Shown here in pieces: positions 1-10,492 of a DNA stretch of 64,000 nt. Source of the DNA: Motacilla alba alba. Taxonomy: Eukaryota > Chordata > Aves > Passeriformes > Motacillidae. The notes under the pieces were generated by a model. The model was not told where the DNA came from and searched no databases. It saw only the letters and a list, made by a program, of their open reading frames with translations. The DNA lies in contig NC_052019.1 of assembly GCF_015832195.1 (NCBI RefSeq), positions 4,387,685 to 4,451,684 on the forward strand, in the 5' to 3' direction. Each line of letters starts with the position of its first letter. Position 1 is the first letter of the stretch. The position numbers and the translations under genes were made by a program.

Positions 1-162
1 TTTTCACAGTTGCAACAGAAATGAATGTGTAAAAATTATACAAGGGTTTTTTCTGCTTGCAAAATGCAAACCTTTTAACAAAGGGTCAGTCTTTGACAAA
101 AAAAATTCCTTTTTTTCAATGAGCAAGTAATGTGCAAACATGACTATGAACAGCACAGTGGT

Positions 163-288
163 ATCGTAGAATCAGAGGATGGTTTTGAGTTGGAAGAGCA
201 TCTCATTCCACTAGACCAGGTTGCTCCAAGCCCTGTCCAACTTGGCCTTGCATGTTCTCATTGCTCCAGGAGCAGCCACCTTGTTCTT
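163..288 (-). mobile_element. CR1 LINE 3'-end fragment, diverged
   Basis: Read on the minus strand this is the 3' tail of a chicken-repeat-1 (CR1) LINE. On the plus strand it shows the reversed landmarks: a worn gaatca..ggttt..gttggaag start, then ctagaccaggttgctccaag and tccaacttggccttg. It has many substitutions against the usual avian consensus, so it is an old, 5'-truncated, non-coding copy. The short open frame running over it (130-333) is a by-product of the repeat. Confidence 0.75.
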
Positions 289-2710
289 CTCTCTGATTTG
301 TTTAGTGACAGGAATCAAGATCTTTGTTCTTAGAAATAGTGAAATCATTTAATGATCCATTATGTTTTCAGAGTTTCTTACATCTGACACTCAAGCAGCT
401 GGAAAAATGTGTGTGCATAAAACACAGGAGGTTTTACAGAAATAATTGCTGTCTTTGCCATTTCAAGAAAAAAAACCCAAACCTGTCTCATTCTGAAAGA
501 AGCCTCAGTTAATCTTTTTGAAGAGAACAGACTGAACTGCTAAACAACTCTTTCCACTGCAGCACTATTATTGCATGAAAAGGTGTCAGCCATTTAAAAG
601 CACAGAAAATATTAGATTTAGTCATGGGCTATGGGCTCTCTTTCTTCTCTCCATTTTCCTTCTGATGGTAGAACAGATCCCAGGCAGTTTGTTCCACATA
701 CACAATCTTCAGCTAAATGTGTGTGTATGAAATAAAATTTATTTTATGGATTAAAAATGTCATACCAAAAAGAATGAGTAATTAGGAGAATACAATCTTT
801 GGCAGTATTTTTTTTTCTTTAGGTGGGTCACAAGTTTTGCTTGTTATTTTCACAGAAAGGAGATGCATGTTGTGTGCTCTGCACAAACTTTGTAAGAAAG
901 TTTCATCAGTCAGGGTCTTTCACCATCAAAGATCCTGAAGAACTGCAGCCAGCTGTAATTTAAGGTTGTGTGGCTTGATACTTGTATAATATTGCAACAG
1001 AGCGACTTGGAAGTGGTGGAGTCACCGTATATGAAATAATGATGTCCTGTGTGAGCTTCTTTCCTTTAAAAAAGCACTGAGCCTGGAAGAAAATTTCCAT
1101 TAGTAATTGGTAAGGTCAATGTGTGATAATTGTCAGAGCCTTCCAGAACAAATGCCTTCATCCCCACATCCAAGTCTGCTTGGCACAATACCCACCCAGG
1201 GCCAGCACTATTCCAATAATCGGTAACAAATCTTGCCAGACTGGTTTTTAAGTTTTATATTCAATTTTCTTCAAAAGCAGAAGCAAGAGCTTTTGAATAA
1301 TGACATTTTTAAAGGCAAAATCCCAAGCTAAGAGCATTACTCCTGGTATGCAGTTCAATGTGGTTTTAAGAGAATAGATTTTTTTTTTTTCCTTTTGTGA
1401 TTAATTTGCATTGCTGTGTGCTTTGAGCTGTGAAAACAAGGTCACTTTGTGGTGGCTTGGTTGAGTGAATCAGTCTTGGTGTAATAAATGATGGAACTGA
1501 AGGACACAATAACACTTTAAAGGTCAAATCAAAGAAACCATGGATGTTACCTTGAAAATTTGATAAAGCAGGGCCTGTTCATGAGGCAACAATGGCACTG
1601 GAAAACATGCAAGAATCAGTTTGAAATTTTCTCAGAGGCTGTTCTTTCAACATGTCAACCGCCGGATAATGAAAGGGAAGCACAGCAATCACTATACTAC
1701 TAAATCCTTGTCTTATTAAGGAAGAGAAAATGAGAAAGGAAAAATTAAACTAAATATTATAATAGTTTTCATAAGCTGTCATAGAATTACATTCTTCTCT
1801 TAAACACATATAGTCTTCAATTCCCTATTGGAATTGATATTAATTTCTAATTAAAGCTACAGGTGTCATTTTCAAAGTGAAAAAAAATTCAGTTTTGGGA
1901 CATCTTTTTAAATTTTTAAAAAAATTATGCACATGGTAAAAAGCATGTACTTAAATAAAGACTAATCAAAGAAAGCAGATAAACTCACTTGCTACACAGA
2001 CATCTTGCAATAAAGTCTCTTGAGATACACAATATATTGAATAGCAAGAATGCAAATACTTCTCATTTAACCAAGCTTAATATATTTTTTTCTGTGGAAA
2101 TACCTATGCAAAATCACTATGCTATTTAATGAGATAAGCTGTTCCTGTTTAAGGCTACAAATATTTTTTTCAGGTTCCCATTAAAATCAGACAAAACTGA
2201 AATAATTTGGGAAGCTTTTCTAAGGGAGTAATCCTCATAGCTTTGCCTGTCTTGTCTTTGATACTGAAATGTTAGTAATGGCAAAAATTGGGAAACTGGC
2301 AGGCTGCTCCTTGGCTGTTTCTTTTTGGTGCCACTTCGAGGATCCTTTGTTCATTGTATCCTGGTCACTGCCTCTTTCCTTAAAAGAGCTGAGGTCTAAG
2401 AAAAACAGTATAAAGGAGTCTTTTAGGATAATCAGTCTAAATCAGTCTAAAACAGAAATTAGGAGAATATTACTGAACTTTGGAGATGGAACTTTTCTTT
2501 AGAGGCTGAGGAGAAGAAAAATATAGTTCCTGCTTTCATCTTTTACTGGCATAAGTAATTTACAGATGCTGTTGGCGGCCTCATTAGTTTTTGAAATTTG
2601 TTGATAGAGGTGCCAGTCTTTATTTCAGGAAACCCTGGAACATCTTTCTTCTGCCATGAGCATGTGCTGAGATTTCTTAAAGAATAAAAAAACTGGCAGG
2701 TGTTAAAGCT

Positions 2711-2713
<3 letters not shown>
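289..2713. other. AT-rich unique sequence, no confident gene
   Basis: About 2.4 kb of AT-rich single-copy-looking DNA. No repeat family was recognised. The only item of note is a 47-bp splice-flanked open segment on the minus strand at 1551-1597, listed separately. The 77-codon open frame at 2269-2502 has no recognisable motif and no splice support that I could see. Confidence 0.5.
1551..1597 (-). other. Candidate coding exon (47 bp), gene unknown
   Basis: On the minus strand the segment is preceded by a pyrimidine-rich acceptor (gcatgttttccag) and followed by a donor (TTTTCAAG then gtaacatcc). One frame is open throughout and reads PLLPHEQALLYQIFK, entering with one nucleotide carried over and leaving in phase 0. 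The candidate exon at 7326-7426 on the same strand leaves exactly one nucleotide, so the two join in frame, giving V at the junction. I do not recognise the protein. Short segments with two acceptable splice sites also arise by chance. Confidence 0.22.
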
Positions 2714-2757
<44 letters not shown>

Positions 2758-2762
2758 TATAT
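2714..2762. repeat. (TA)n microsatellite
   Basis: About 24 TA units, interrupted by one cac near the 3' end. It sits immediately 5' of the CR1 fragment that begins near 2768. The 69-codon minus frame rich in Tyr-Ile repeats is simply this microsatellite translated. Confidence 0.95.
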
Positions 2763-2767
2763 TTGTG

Positions 2768-3029
2768 TTGGTTTTAGGAGAATGGGTTTAAGCTGAAAAA
2801 GGGTAGATTTAGATCACATTTAGGAAGAATAAATTTCCTCTGAGGGTGGTGGATCCTTCAGGCTGCCCACAGAACCTGTGGATGCCTCATTTCTTAAAGT
2901 ATTCAAGGCCAGGTTGGAGGGGCTTGGAGCAACCTGGGATGGTGGAAGATATCCCTGCCCATGGCAAAGGGTTGGAACGAGATGATCTTTAAGGTCCCCT
3001 TAAACCCAAGTATTCTGTGATTCTGTAAT
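2768..3029 (+). mobile_element. CR1 LINE 3'-end fragment
   Basis: Plus-strand CR1 tail. The recognisable blocks occur in consensus order: tttaagctgaaaaagggtag, ggcaggct-like text ending in cctgtggatgcctcattt, ttcaaggccaggttggaggg, then gatgatctttaaggtcccc and an attctgtgattctgta terminus. It is 5'-truncated and has no surviving reading frame. It covers the 3' UTR and the last codons of ORF2. Confidence 0.9.
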
Positions 3030-3480
3030 ACTTTAATACTTTTAAAATTAATTCTGAGTAGGTTAGATACTATTTTTTAAAGTATTTACCTTTTTGCTTC
3101 CCAGTTTCTGAAGACATCATTTGTTTCTTTGGGGTTTCTTAAGAAGTTTTGTAATCAACTCCCTAGAAGTCAATCCTTTGGTAAGGATTGGATATTGAAA
3201 TGGATGAATATTTTAACTGTGATTACAACCTTAACTGTGTTGTTCCTAACCAAACTGCCAATTAAATAGCTGTGCTCTAAAGAAGCTTTTTTTATCTTAA
3301 ACATTTTTCTCCAAAGTCACACTTAAACTTCAAGCTCTGTATGAGAGGGATGTGCTGCTGAAAATGTTCCAAATGCCTCAACATTAGCTGCAAACTGGAG
3401 GAGATTTCCCCCCTTATTTAGAAAAGAAGATAGAGAGGAAATTCTGCTTCAGGAGAGGGTGGCTGGATTGGATAGGCTGT
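3030..3480. other. AT-rich unique sequence
   Basis: Short AT-rich interval between a CR1 tail and the duplicated block before the first LTR. I see no gene, RNA or repeat signature in it. Confidence 0.5.
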
Positions 3481-3528
3481 GTGCCATTTCTATACAATAT
3501 TTTTCACAGAGATTGTGGAAAGTATTAT

Positions 3529-3621
3529 CTCCATACTCCATATCAAGGGGTATGTCATGCTGTTTGGGAAGAATCTCCATATACTCCATATCAGGGGGAA
3601 TTTCAGGCTGTTTGGGAAGAA
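3529..3621 (+). repeat. Tandem pair of ~47-bp units before a solo LTR
   Basis: Two adjacent copies, 3529-3574 and 3575-3621. Both begin ctccata(ta)ctccatatca and both end ctgtttgggaagaa, with a few substitutions between. The pair ends about 80 bp before the LTR at 3701. It could be a leftover of the retroviral interior or a local minisatellite; the sequence alone does not decide. Confidence 0.8.
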
Positions 3622-3700
3622 GAGAGAGCCAGCTGGCTCTGTGCCCTAAAGCCAAAGCTCCCACCTCTGAAGCCCAGAGATGTGAAGTCTGTAGGGATAG

Positions 3701-4107
3701 TGCTTTTGGCTGTGGGATTGAGTTAATTTTCTTCATAGCAGCCTGTCTGGTGCTGTGGTTTGGATTTGTGACCAGAACAATGTGGATAATTCAGGGATCT
3801 TTTCCCTGTTGCTGGGCAGTGCTCACACAGAGCCAAGGCCTTTTCTGCTCCTCACCCCACCCCACCAGCGAGGAGCTCGGGGTGCACAAGGATCCAGGAA
3901 GGGACACAGCCAGGACAACTGACCCCAGTTCCTCAAGGGTATCCCAGATCATATGGCCTTGTGCTCAGCATGTTTTATATTTCTTTCTTTTACTTCTTAA
4001 ACTGTGTTTCTCTCAGCCCCTGTGTTCTTTTACCCTTCTAATTCCCTCTCCCTTTCTGATGGAGGAAGGGGTGTGAAGACCTTATCTGCCTGGGTTAAAC
4101 CATGGCA
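3701..4107 (+). mobile_element. Solo LTR of an avian endogenous retrovirus, internally shortened
   Basis: The element begins tgcttttggctgtggg, continues through gattgagttaattttcttc, cacagagccaaggccttttc and cagcgaggagctcggggtgc, and ends gggttaaaccatggca. These landmarks occur in the same order in the minus-strand LTR at 19855-20407, so the two belong to one family. I recall it as a class III (ERVL-like) avian LTR, but the class is from memory. At about 407 bp it is some 145 bp shorter. The missing part lies between the 'gctcagcat' block and the 'ttaaactgtg' block, i.e. the TATA and polyadenylation part. No coding retroviral genes and no clear target-site duplication were seen. The 205-codon frame at 3459-4076 merely crosses it. 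Confidence 0.82.
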
Positions 4108-5995
4108 GGTTACATGAAATCAATTCTTCTGAACACTCCCCACAACATCAAGATTATCAAAGCTCTGATCTAAATGAAGAGATGGATGTGGAGGCTGTGA
4201 CTGCAGATTCTGGAGCTCACAACTGAGGGCTGATGCTCTTTTGCATCCTTTTTCTCTTCGCCTGAAGATCTACATCTTATCTTATACCTACAAGGAAAAC
4301 ACAGGTCTTTGTGCAATCAAGAGTTCTCATTTTGTAAACTTGTGCCCATCCTTTATTAAAGGAAAACAGACACCTCCTGGGGGCAATTTTTATTAAACTG
4401 AACACTTTACTTTCTAAATCAAGCTATTAAAAAACACATCAAATATGGGAAGGTGCTAGAGATTTCTTTTTTCTTTGAATTTTAGTCAGGATGAGGCATG
4501 TTTGTATCAATCTTGCAGAATTAATACAGCTTTTGTCTGTGTCAATACAGTCTAGCACCCAAGCTACAGTAGGAATTCCTTTGCTTCTTTCAAAAGAGCA
4601 TTTTAAATCCATTTTTTTTCTATTCCAGCATCAATTTCAATATATGTCGCAGCTGAAGTAATGTTGAGTTTAAAGGTCAAAACTCTGTGCTCCTGTAACC
4701 TGAGAGACCTTCAGGGTGGGTTAAAATAGAAAAAATTCCTGTAGCCTCCAGGCTTGCTTTTTAACCATGGGAATTAATAGTGAGTCACTTTTGGGTGGCA
4801 GGTGTCTAAATTGTTAAAACAGGTATATGTTAAATGTGTTAAACAGGTAAACCTGTTTTTTAAACCTTGTTAAACCCGTTGTTAAACAGGTGTTTAAATG
4901 CATGCTGCATTTTGTGTCAGCTTTTAAACTGCATCACGGAAGGGATTCATGACCTGGGACATGAATATCTGCAGGAGAAGCAATATGATTGGGAAAAAAA
5001 AAAAGAAAAAAGCTTCATTTGTCTAATTTACTTCTGGATTATACATGGCTGAGTGTTTACTCTGTGAAGTTTTAGAAACTGTAGCCATGTAAAGCAAACA
5101 GACCTGGTATTCTACTACCTGCTATGAACTTGTTCATGTGCTTCATGTAAGCTTAGAGAGCTATTGGGTATCTACAGGACAGCATAATAAATGTCTGCAC
5201 AATAATGAATTCTAATAGGAATTGCTTTCTAATCACTAGTTGAGCATATTATTTATTTTATTTTTTACTTTCTGCTCTTATTTGATGTGCGTGTTACTTG
5301 CTTTATTTTATTGAGTACTGTCCTGCATCTTTATGGAGCTGTCTCTTGATGTTATGTGTTCCTTCTTTATCTATTTTCGTGTGGCACTAATGCCACATAT
5401 TCACAGGAAGACTGGGGCATTTAGTAAGGGAAGTTCTGAATAGAGGTGACAACTTTGACTGCCATTAGACCCTTTGCCCTGGCAAAAGAACAGCAACAAC
5501 ATTGAAAAGAATGGGAACAACATTTTCCCCTTGGAAATATTTAGCTCCTGTAGAGGAAGTAAAATGGATGTAGTTTTTTGGTACCTTTCCTGGTTTTAAC
5601 CCAACAGTTTTTTCCCTTCCTTCCAATTCCACCCTGACATTTTAGAATTGAACTTTGTTCTTATTTCAGCAACACCAAAGATGTAGGAAGGGGAGAGGGA
5701 AGAGAGTTGCTTTGTTCTGCTTATTTTCTCCAGTAAAAATGAGATGGGCTATTGATCCAGTGTATTTTCAGCCATCTAACAGCTAACTAAACCTGAATTA
5801 GAAATTAGGAATGTGGTTGGGAAAGATTATTACTTAATTTGAGCATGCCCGGTTCTTCTCAACATGTCCCATTGATGATGTAGAAATTCCAAGTTTTCAC
5901 TTAAGATGTCCTAGGTAAGTTAAATCATGTGAGCTTCTGCTGCTGTGGCCAGACAGTCCATACTGATGTTTTAGTCTTAGCAGTCCTTAGATGGT
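4108..5995. other. AT-rich unique sequence with a motif cluster near 4.8 kb
   Basis: No repeat family and no gene recognised. The only local structure is the CAGGT/GTTAAAC cluster at 4799-4892, listed separately. Confidence 0.5.
4799..4892. promoter_or_regulatory. Cluster of CAGGT (E2-box-like) and GTTAAAC motifs
   Basis: Within 94 bp there are four plus-strand CAGGT boxes (starting at 4799, 4820, 4844 and 4887), one reversed box (acctg, 4851-4855) and five gttaaa words. Two of the boxes form a perfect 8-bp palindrome with a 2-bp spacer, aaacaggt-aa-acctgttt (4841-4858). CAGGTA/CAGGTG is the core bound by ZEB and SNAI zinc-finger repressors. Binding here is inference only; slippage-type tandem repetition is an equally simple origin. 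Confidence 0.3.
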
Positions 5996-6000
5996 TTTGG

Positions 6001-6035
6001 GGAAAAAAAAAAAAATAAAAAGAAGAAAAAAAAAA
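6001..6035. repeat. A-rich simple sequence
   Basis: Two poly-A runs separated by taaaaagaag. There is no LINE or processed-pseudogene body in front of it, so it is not a retroposon tail that I can support. Confidence 0.7.
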
Positions 6036-6078
6036 GGTTAGAATGATGTAACTTGAGATTTCTTTTCTTCTTTCTCAG

Positions 6079-6214
6079 AAAGAATGCAGAATTTGGTGTT
6101 ATTGTCTTTTGACACAGTGGTTCATTCTTTCCTGGCTCAGACTCTGCTGGAAGAACCAGGAGAAGCATTTGGGACAAGGGCACCTCGAGATGCAGGTCAT
6201 CCAGCTGTCTTCAG
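6079..6214 (+). other. Candidate exon, plus strand, gene unknown
   Basis: A strong acceptor (tttcttttcttctttctcag) precedes a 136-bp segment with two open frames, one reading QNLVLLSFDTVVHSFLAQTL. The donor (CTTCAG then gtttaag) is weak. I do not recognise a protein family. With only one good splice site it could equally be chance or a non-coding RNA exon. Confidence 0.15.
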
Positions 6215-7320
6215 GTTTAAGAATCATTTAATTGTTTTGTCTTGCTTCAGTGGGAATGCCAACAAATGAATCACCTTGACTCTTTATAGGTATTTAGGAG
6301 AAATGGGCACTTCTGACCTTTTTTCAATGTCTGTGTTAGGCTGCTAGTATATGAAATATGTGGTTTCTCTCCACAGACACAGAGGGTTTTCCTCTGAGGC
6401 CTCAGGCATATCCTTTCACTTTTTCCATGTCTCAATGTGACCATATTATATTTCTTGTCCCTTTTCTTCTCTTGCATAAGTAGACTGTGCTGTTTTCCAC
6501 TCTAGAGGCTGCTTTTCAATGCATTTTGCCTGAGTTTGAAACAAAGTTTCTCTGTAATATAAGCAAAGGAGATGAAGAACCTTCCTTTCTGCTGCAAGGT
6601 TAAAACACTTCTGAACTTCATAAATCTCTGCTGTTGACTGTGCAGCAGAATTACACAGACCTTTCATGTCTGGGGTTTTTTTCAGGTATGTTTCTGATAT
6701 TATGAGGATGTCTCACAGTATGATCTCGAGCTGAAAGATGTTAAAGGAAAAAACAGACGAGAGAACTATTTCTCTGTTTAAAAAGAGCTACATGTATACC
6801 CAGATGTATCAAAATGTCAAACAACGTGTTCCTGTGTGGAATATGTTTAAATATGTCGTTATAATTATCTTTCTGAAGTGATGCCATTAGTTAAAAAATC
6901 AATGCTCTGAAGTAATGCTTTTAGAGAGAGTTCAGTTGGAAGTTTGTTCTCCTAGATAAGACCTTTACTCAACATCCATCATTCAAAGCATATTTAAGGA
7001 AAGCAGATGTGTCTCTCATCTGCTTTGCTTTTACTAGAAAGAATGAAGATATACTTTTTAAAGTTGTTCCACAAAAACAGACTAATTAAAAGGCATGGTT
7101 ACACACAGTATTTCAGCTTTCTCAATTCAAATGACCTTTATTTTTTCCTTTCCTCAGGTACAATAACTGCTCTTGAAAAAAGACTATTTCAGTCTGAGTT
7201 CTCAAGGCTGAGGGACTGGACTGGATATGATCCATGTTTTCCAGTGAAGTCACATTGTTTTATACAATACAGTTTTCAGGAGATGGGAGAGATACCATAA
7301 AAAAGAAAATAAGAAGTTTT
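6215..7320. other. Unique AT-rich sequence
   Basis: No repeat or gene recognised. There is an acceptor-like tract (ttttttcctttcctcag) near 7158 followed by an open stretch to 7300, but no donor follows it. Confidence 0.45.
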
Positions 7321-7325
7321 TGTAC

Positions 7326-7426
7326 CCTCAAGCACAGGATCTTTGCCTGGTTTGATAGGGAGGCTTTGGATGACTTCTTTCCAGGGCTCTTCCTTAATAC
7401 GTAATATAAACATTGGTCTGTTGGAT
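7326..7426 (-). other. Candidate coding exon (101 bp), gene unknown
   Basis: On the minus strand the segment follows the acceptor tract tattttgtttttag and runs open for 33 codons. The text reads like a soluble protein (begins SNRPMFILRIKEEPW, ends KPGKDPVLE). It enters with two carried-over nucleotides and leaves one, which fits the candidate exon at 1551-1597. The donor (GAGG then gtacaa) is weak, and a second frame is also open, which lowers confidence. No family was recognised. Confidence 0.25.
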
Positions 7427-8234
7427 CTAAAAACAAAATAAAAATAATACATTTATAAGATTTTGTGACTTTTACCACAGCTGCCAGCCTGCTATCCACA
7501 GTCCTTTCCTGGCAATTCCCTCAGGCTAAGGTAAGGAGTATGTCTCCAGGACTCTGGGTGAGCTCTGTGTTCCCCACAGCTGGCCAGTGACACCAGCCCA
7601 AAGGCACAGCTCTGCTGGAGACCGTCAGGCAGAACAGAACAGGGTTTGTGTTTGCATGTCCTTGGAGGGGATTTGGGGCTTTGCATGAGAGAGGGATCCC
7701 CCTTAAATCCTGACTGGTCCCTAAGATGTGGAGGAAAGCATGCTTCACAAGGAGAGCTGTGTTTAACTCTCGTACTGACAGGTTTTATATGTCTCCCAGT
7801 TCAGAGGATTCATATTTAGATAATCCCTCAGGGATCTGGAGTCCATGCCAGATTCCTAAAAGTTGCAATGTCATACTTGAGGCATCCAAATCTTTTTGTG
7901 TTTGTGGCTCATGAGTCACTCCTGACTGTCCCATTGGAGCTGGTGCAGGGCTTCCTTGCCCCATTTTCTTGTTATATCTTCTGAGATTCTGGTTGGAAAA
8001 CAAAATGTATTAATTTTTCTTGAAAAAAAGACTAAACAATATTTTCAGGAATGTGTTAGAAGGTTAATTTATGGTTCTAAAATCTAAGAGAATGAGTAGG
8101 AAAAAGACAAGGAGCTACATAACCAAGTAAGAGTACCATACAGAGCAGTGAATATTTGACAAATACATGAAAAAGCAAAAATCTTCAGGAATCTATGGCT
8201 GTCCCTAAGCTACCCTATCTACACCTGGCTGGGA
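7427..8234. other. Unique sequence, slightly GC-richer at 7.5-7.7 kb
   Basis: I see several overlapping short open frames on both strands and no repeat family. Nothing here can be supported as a gene. Confidence 0.4.
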
Positions 8235-8333
8235 GTTTGGGAGAAAGGTGTAGGAGGAAAGGGAAGGGAGAGAAGAAGAGAGGGAGGTAGAGAAAGAAAG
8301 AGAGAAAGAAAAGAGAAAGAGAGAAAGAAAGAT
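8235..8333. repeat. Purine tract (GA-rich low-complexity)
   Basis: About 95 bp with almost only A and G on the plus strand, including runs such as gagaaagaaagagagaaag. This polypurine/polypyrimidine composition can adopt triplex DNA. It directly abuts the GC-rich block that follows. Confidence 0.9.
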
Positions 8334-8399
8334 CAGCAGCAGTCATGGTTTAACATTGATCCTTCTGATGGGGCTCTCATTCCTGGTTCAAGACTTGAG

Positions 8400-9100
8400 T
8401 GGTCTGGATTCTGCCCTGCAGTCCACACTCTCCTCTTGTTTCTATTGCTGCCTTTTTGCTGTCCTGTGTTAATGCTTCTTCCCAGAGACCAAAAAAAAAA
8501 TCCTTGTCCCAGAGAAGTTCTGTTCTCCCTCCACATGTTTGGCCCCTTCTCTGGTTACAATTTCTCCTTCATCATGTCCAGCTCTTGGTGTCCCTCATCT
8601 TCCTCTTGGGACAGCTAATTGTCATTGGTTTTCTTCCCTTGGCCGAGTCCCTGGGGTCAGTTACCTCGTCCCTGTTGTTCCTCCTTGGCCAGGGGCCCTC
8701 CTTGGGTTGGAAAGTTTGCTTCCAGCCAGTCCAGCACCCTCTGGTCACTGGGGATTTTCTCCAGTTTCTGGAGAACTGGGCTGGGCAGAGTGTGCTCTGC
8801 ATGGGCCAGGCACCTCATGTTCAGCTGCTGTGGGGGCTCCCTCTGGGCCAGAGTGCTCAGATTCTCTGCAGGCTTTGCAGGCAGTGGCAGAGATGTGCAG
8901 GGGAGGTTTTGCCTCCCTCTTTGCACACAGGACACTGCTGGGTCCTGCTCTGACACTTGGCTGTGGTGCAGTGTCCCTGGAAGCCAGCCCAGGGGAGCTG
9001 ACACAGCCCTGCCATGTGCCCACTCCTGCTCTTCGGGCATGGAAATGGCTAGAGTGGTGCCTGATATCAAAAGAGAAAAACCTTTGCAACATTGTCAAAA
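8400..9100. other. GC-rich, ORF-dense block of unknown origin
   Basis: This block is clearly richer in G and C than its surroundings and holds overlapping open frames of 76-211 codons on both strands. The most protein-like is on the minus strand (8657-9070, 137 codons; it contains LQKLEKIPSDQRVLDWLEAN). A good donor (GGACGAG then gtaactg) closes it and an acceptor-like tract lies near 8780 (minus sense). I could not match any frame to a known protein, nor find LTR, CR1 or CpG-island signatures. It may be a retroelement interior, a decayed gene or a non-coding RNA exon. Confidence 0.4.
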
Positions 9101-10261
9101 TAGTAAAATAAAAACCAGACCTTTTTCTTTGGGAGCTGCCAGTTTCCCAATGGTCATGGGCATACCCGGCACTGTGTTTCTACAATTTTATAAGTTTTAT
9201 AAATTAGCATATTTAACAAATTTTGTCCATTTAGAAGAGCAGTTGGTTTGGTAAACTATGTAATCTTTGTAAAGCAGTATTTGCTGAGGAGAAGTTAAGA
9301 TCCTTGTTCAAAGATGCACAACAAATTTCTGACAGAGCCAGGGAGAAGACTCTCTTGTCCTACATTCGAGCCACCATCTAGGACTTATTGTTTCTCCCAC
9401 CTGTGTATTGATCACACATTTGTTGGCTGCTTGCCAAGACAAGGCCAGCTGATAAGCTAAACAAGCAGAAGGAAACCCAACACAGCCAAAAGAAAACAAG
9501 GTACTCTGGAGATTTGCAGCTCTCACCTAAAAGGAAGGCAGATAAGACAATCAGAGGGGTGGTGCCACCTCCTCAAACCTGTTGAGTTCCTGAAGCTTTT
9601 GAATAGTTGGTTCTACAATTCCTCCTGTTGTTTCTCTGTCAGTTTTAAACCTCATAATCTGTGTCTTTGTTTCAACAAACTTCTCTTTTTTTGCATAAGT
9701 ACTGCCTTTTATTTGAAATCGATGTGACTGCACGGGGGAGAATAAGCTCAGGATCTGGTCCTAAGAGCTGCTCCCTCATGTTGCCAAGTAACAAGAGAGG
9801 GATGATGTTCTGTTTTTCAGGGAGGCCAGGAAAGGTCAAAGTGCTTATGTGAAAGGATGGTATGTGAGAATTTCGACGTGCATGTTTAAAGGAAAAATAG
9901 TTAGCAAAACTGAATGCTAACAATGTACAAGAAACTGGCTTTAAAAATAGAGTTCGAAATAGCTTCATTTGCTTTCCTCTTGCAGCTTGTAGCCCTTTGG
10001 TCAAATCAGAGAGGACCTTTGTTCTTAAACATATGCATACTCCCACTGAAATCCATGCCTTCAGCATCCATGTGTGTAATTTTGTAAAGGTGATTCACCT
10101 AAACTTCAGTGAGGAGAAACTTCTTCCACAGAAATGGAAACAACAGGAGGAAATGATTGTCGCAGAGAAACAGTGAACAATCAAAGAGCTTTCACCATAC
10201 GAAAAAAATTGGAAAGAAGTTTTCATGTGGTGTTTTGGAAGGAATTTTTATATGGACAGGT
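9101..10261. other. Unique AT-rich sequence
   Basis: No repeat or gene recognised. On the minus strand, 9404-9527 is an open segment after an acceptor (tctgccttccttttag), but its donor (ACACAG then gtgggag) is only fair and its translation shows no familiar pattern. Confidence 0.4.
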
Positions 10262-10492
10262 GGTGATAGGACAAGGGGGAATTATTTTAAACTAAAAGAG
10301 GAGAGATTTAAATTATATGTTAGGAAGAAATCCTTTATTCAAAGGGTGCTGACGCACTGAAACAGTTTGCCCAGAGATGTGGATGCCCATCCCTGAGCAA
10401 CATGGTTTAGTGGAAGGTGCTGCCCATGCCTGTGGGGTTGAAACAATATGATCTTTAAGCTCCCTTCCAACCCAATGCATTCTATAATTTTG
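10262..10492 (+). mobile_element. CR1 LINE 3'-end fragment
   Basis: Plus-strand CR1 tail. Blocks in order: gtgataggacaagggggaat, tttaaactaaaagaggagag, tgttaggaagaaatccttt, cagtttgcccagagatgtgg, atgatctttaag..cccttccaacccaa and a worn attctataatttt end. It is 5'-truncated and moderately diverged. Confidence 0.88.

Noticed and set aside
3459..4076. 205-codon plus-strand open frame
   Set aside because: Two thirds of it lies in a solo LTR and the rest in the 47-bp duplication; the translation has no retroviral or host domain.
8619..9254. 211- and 190-codon plus-strand frames
   Set aside because: They overlap longer-lived minus frames in the same GC-rich block, have Trp/Cys/Ser-rich text typical of shadow frames, and no family pattern.
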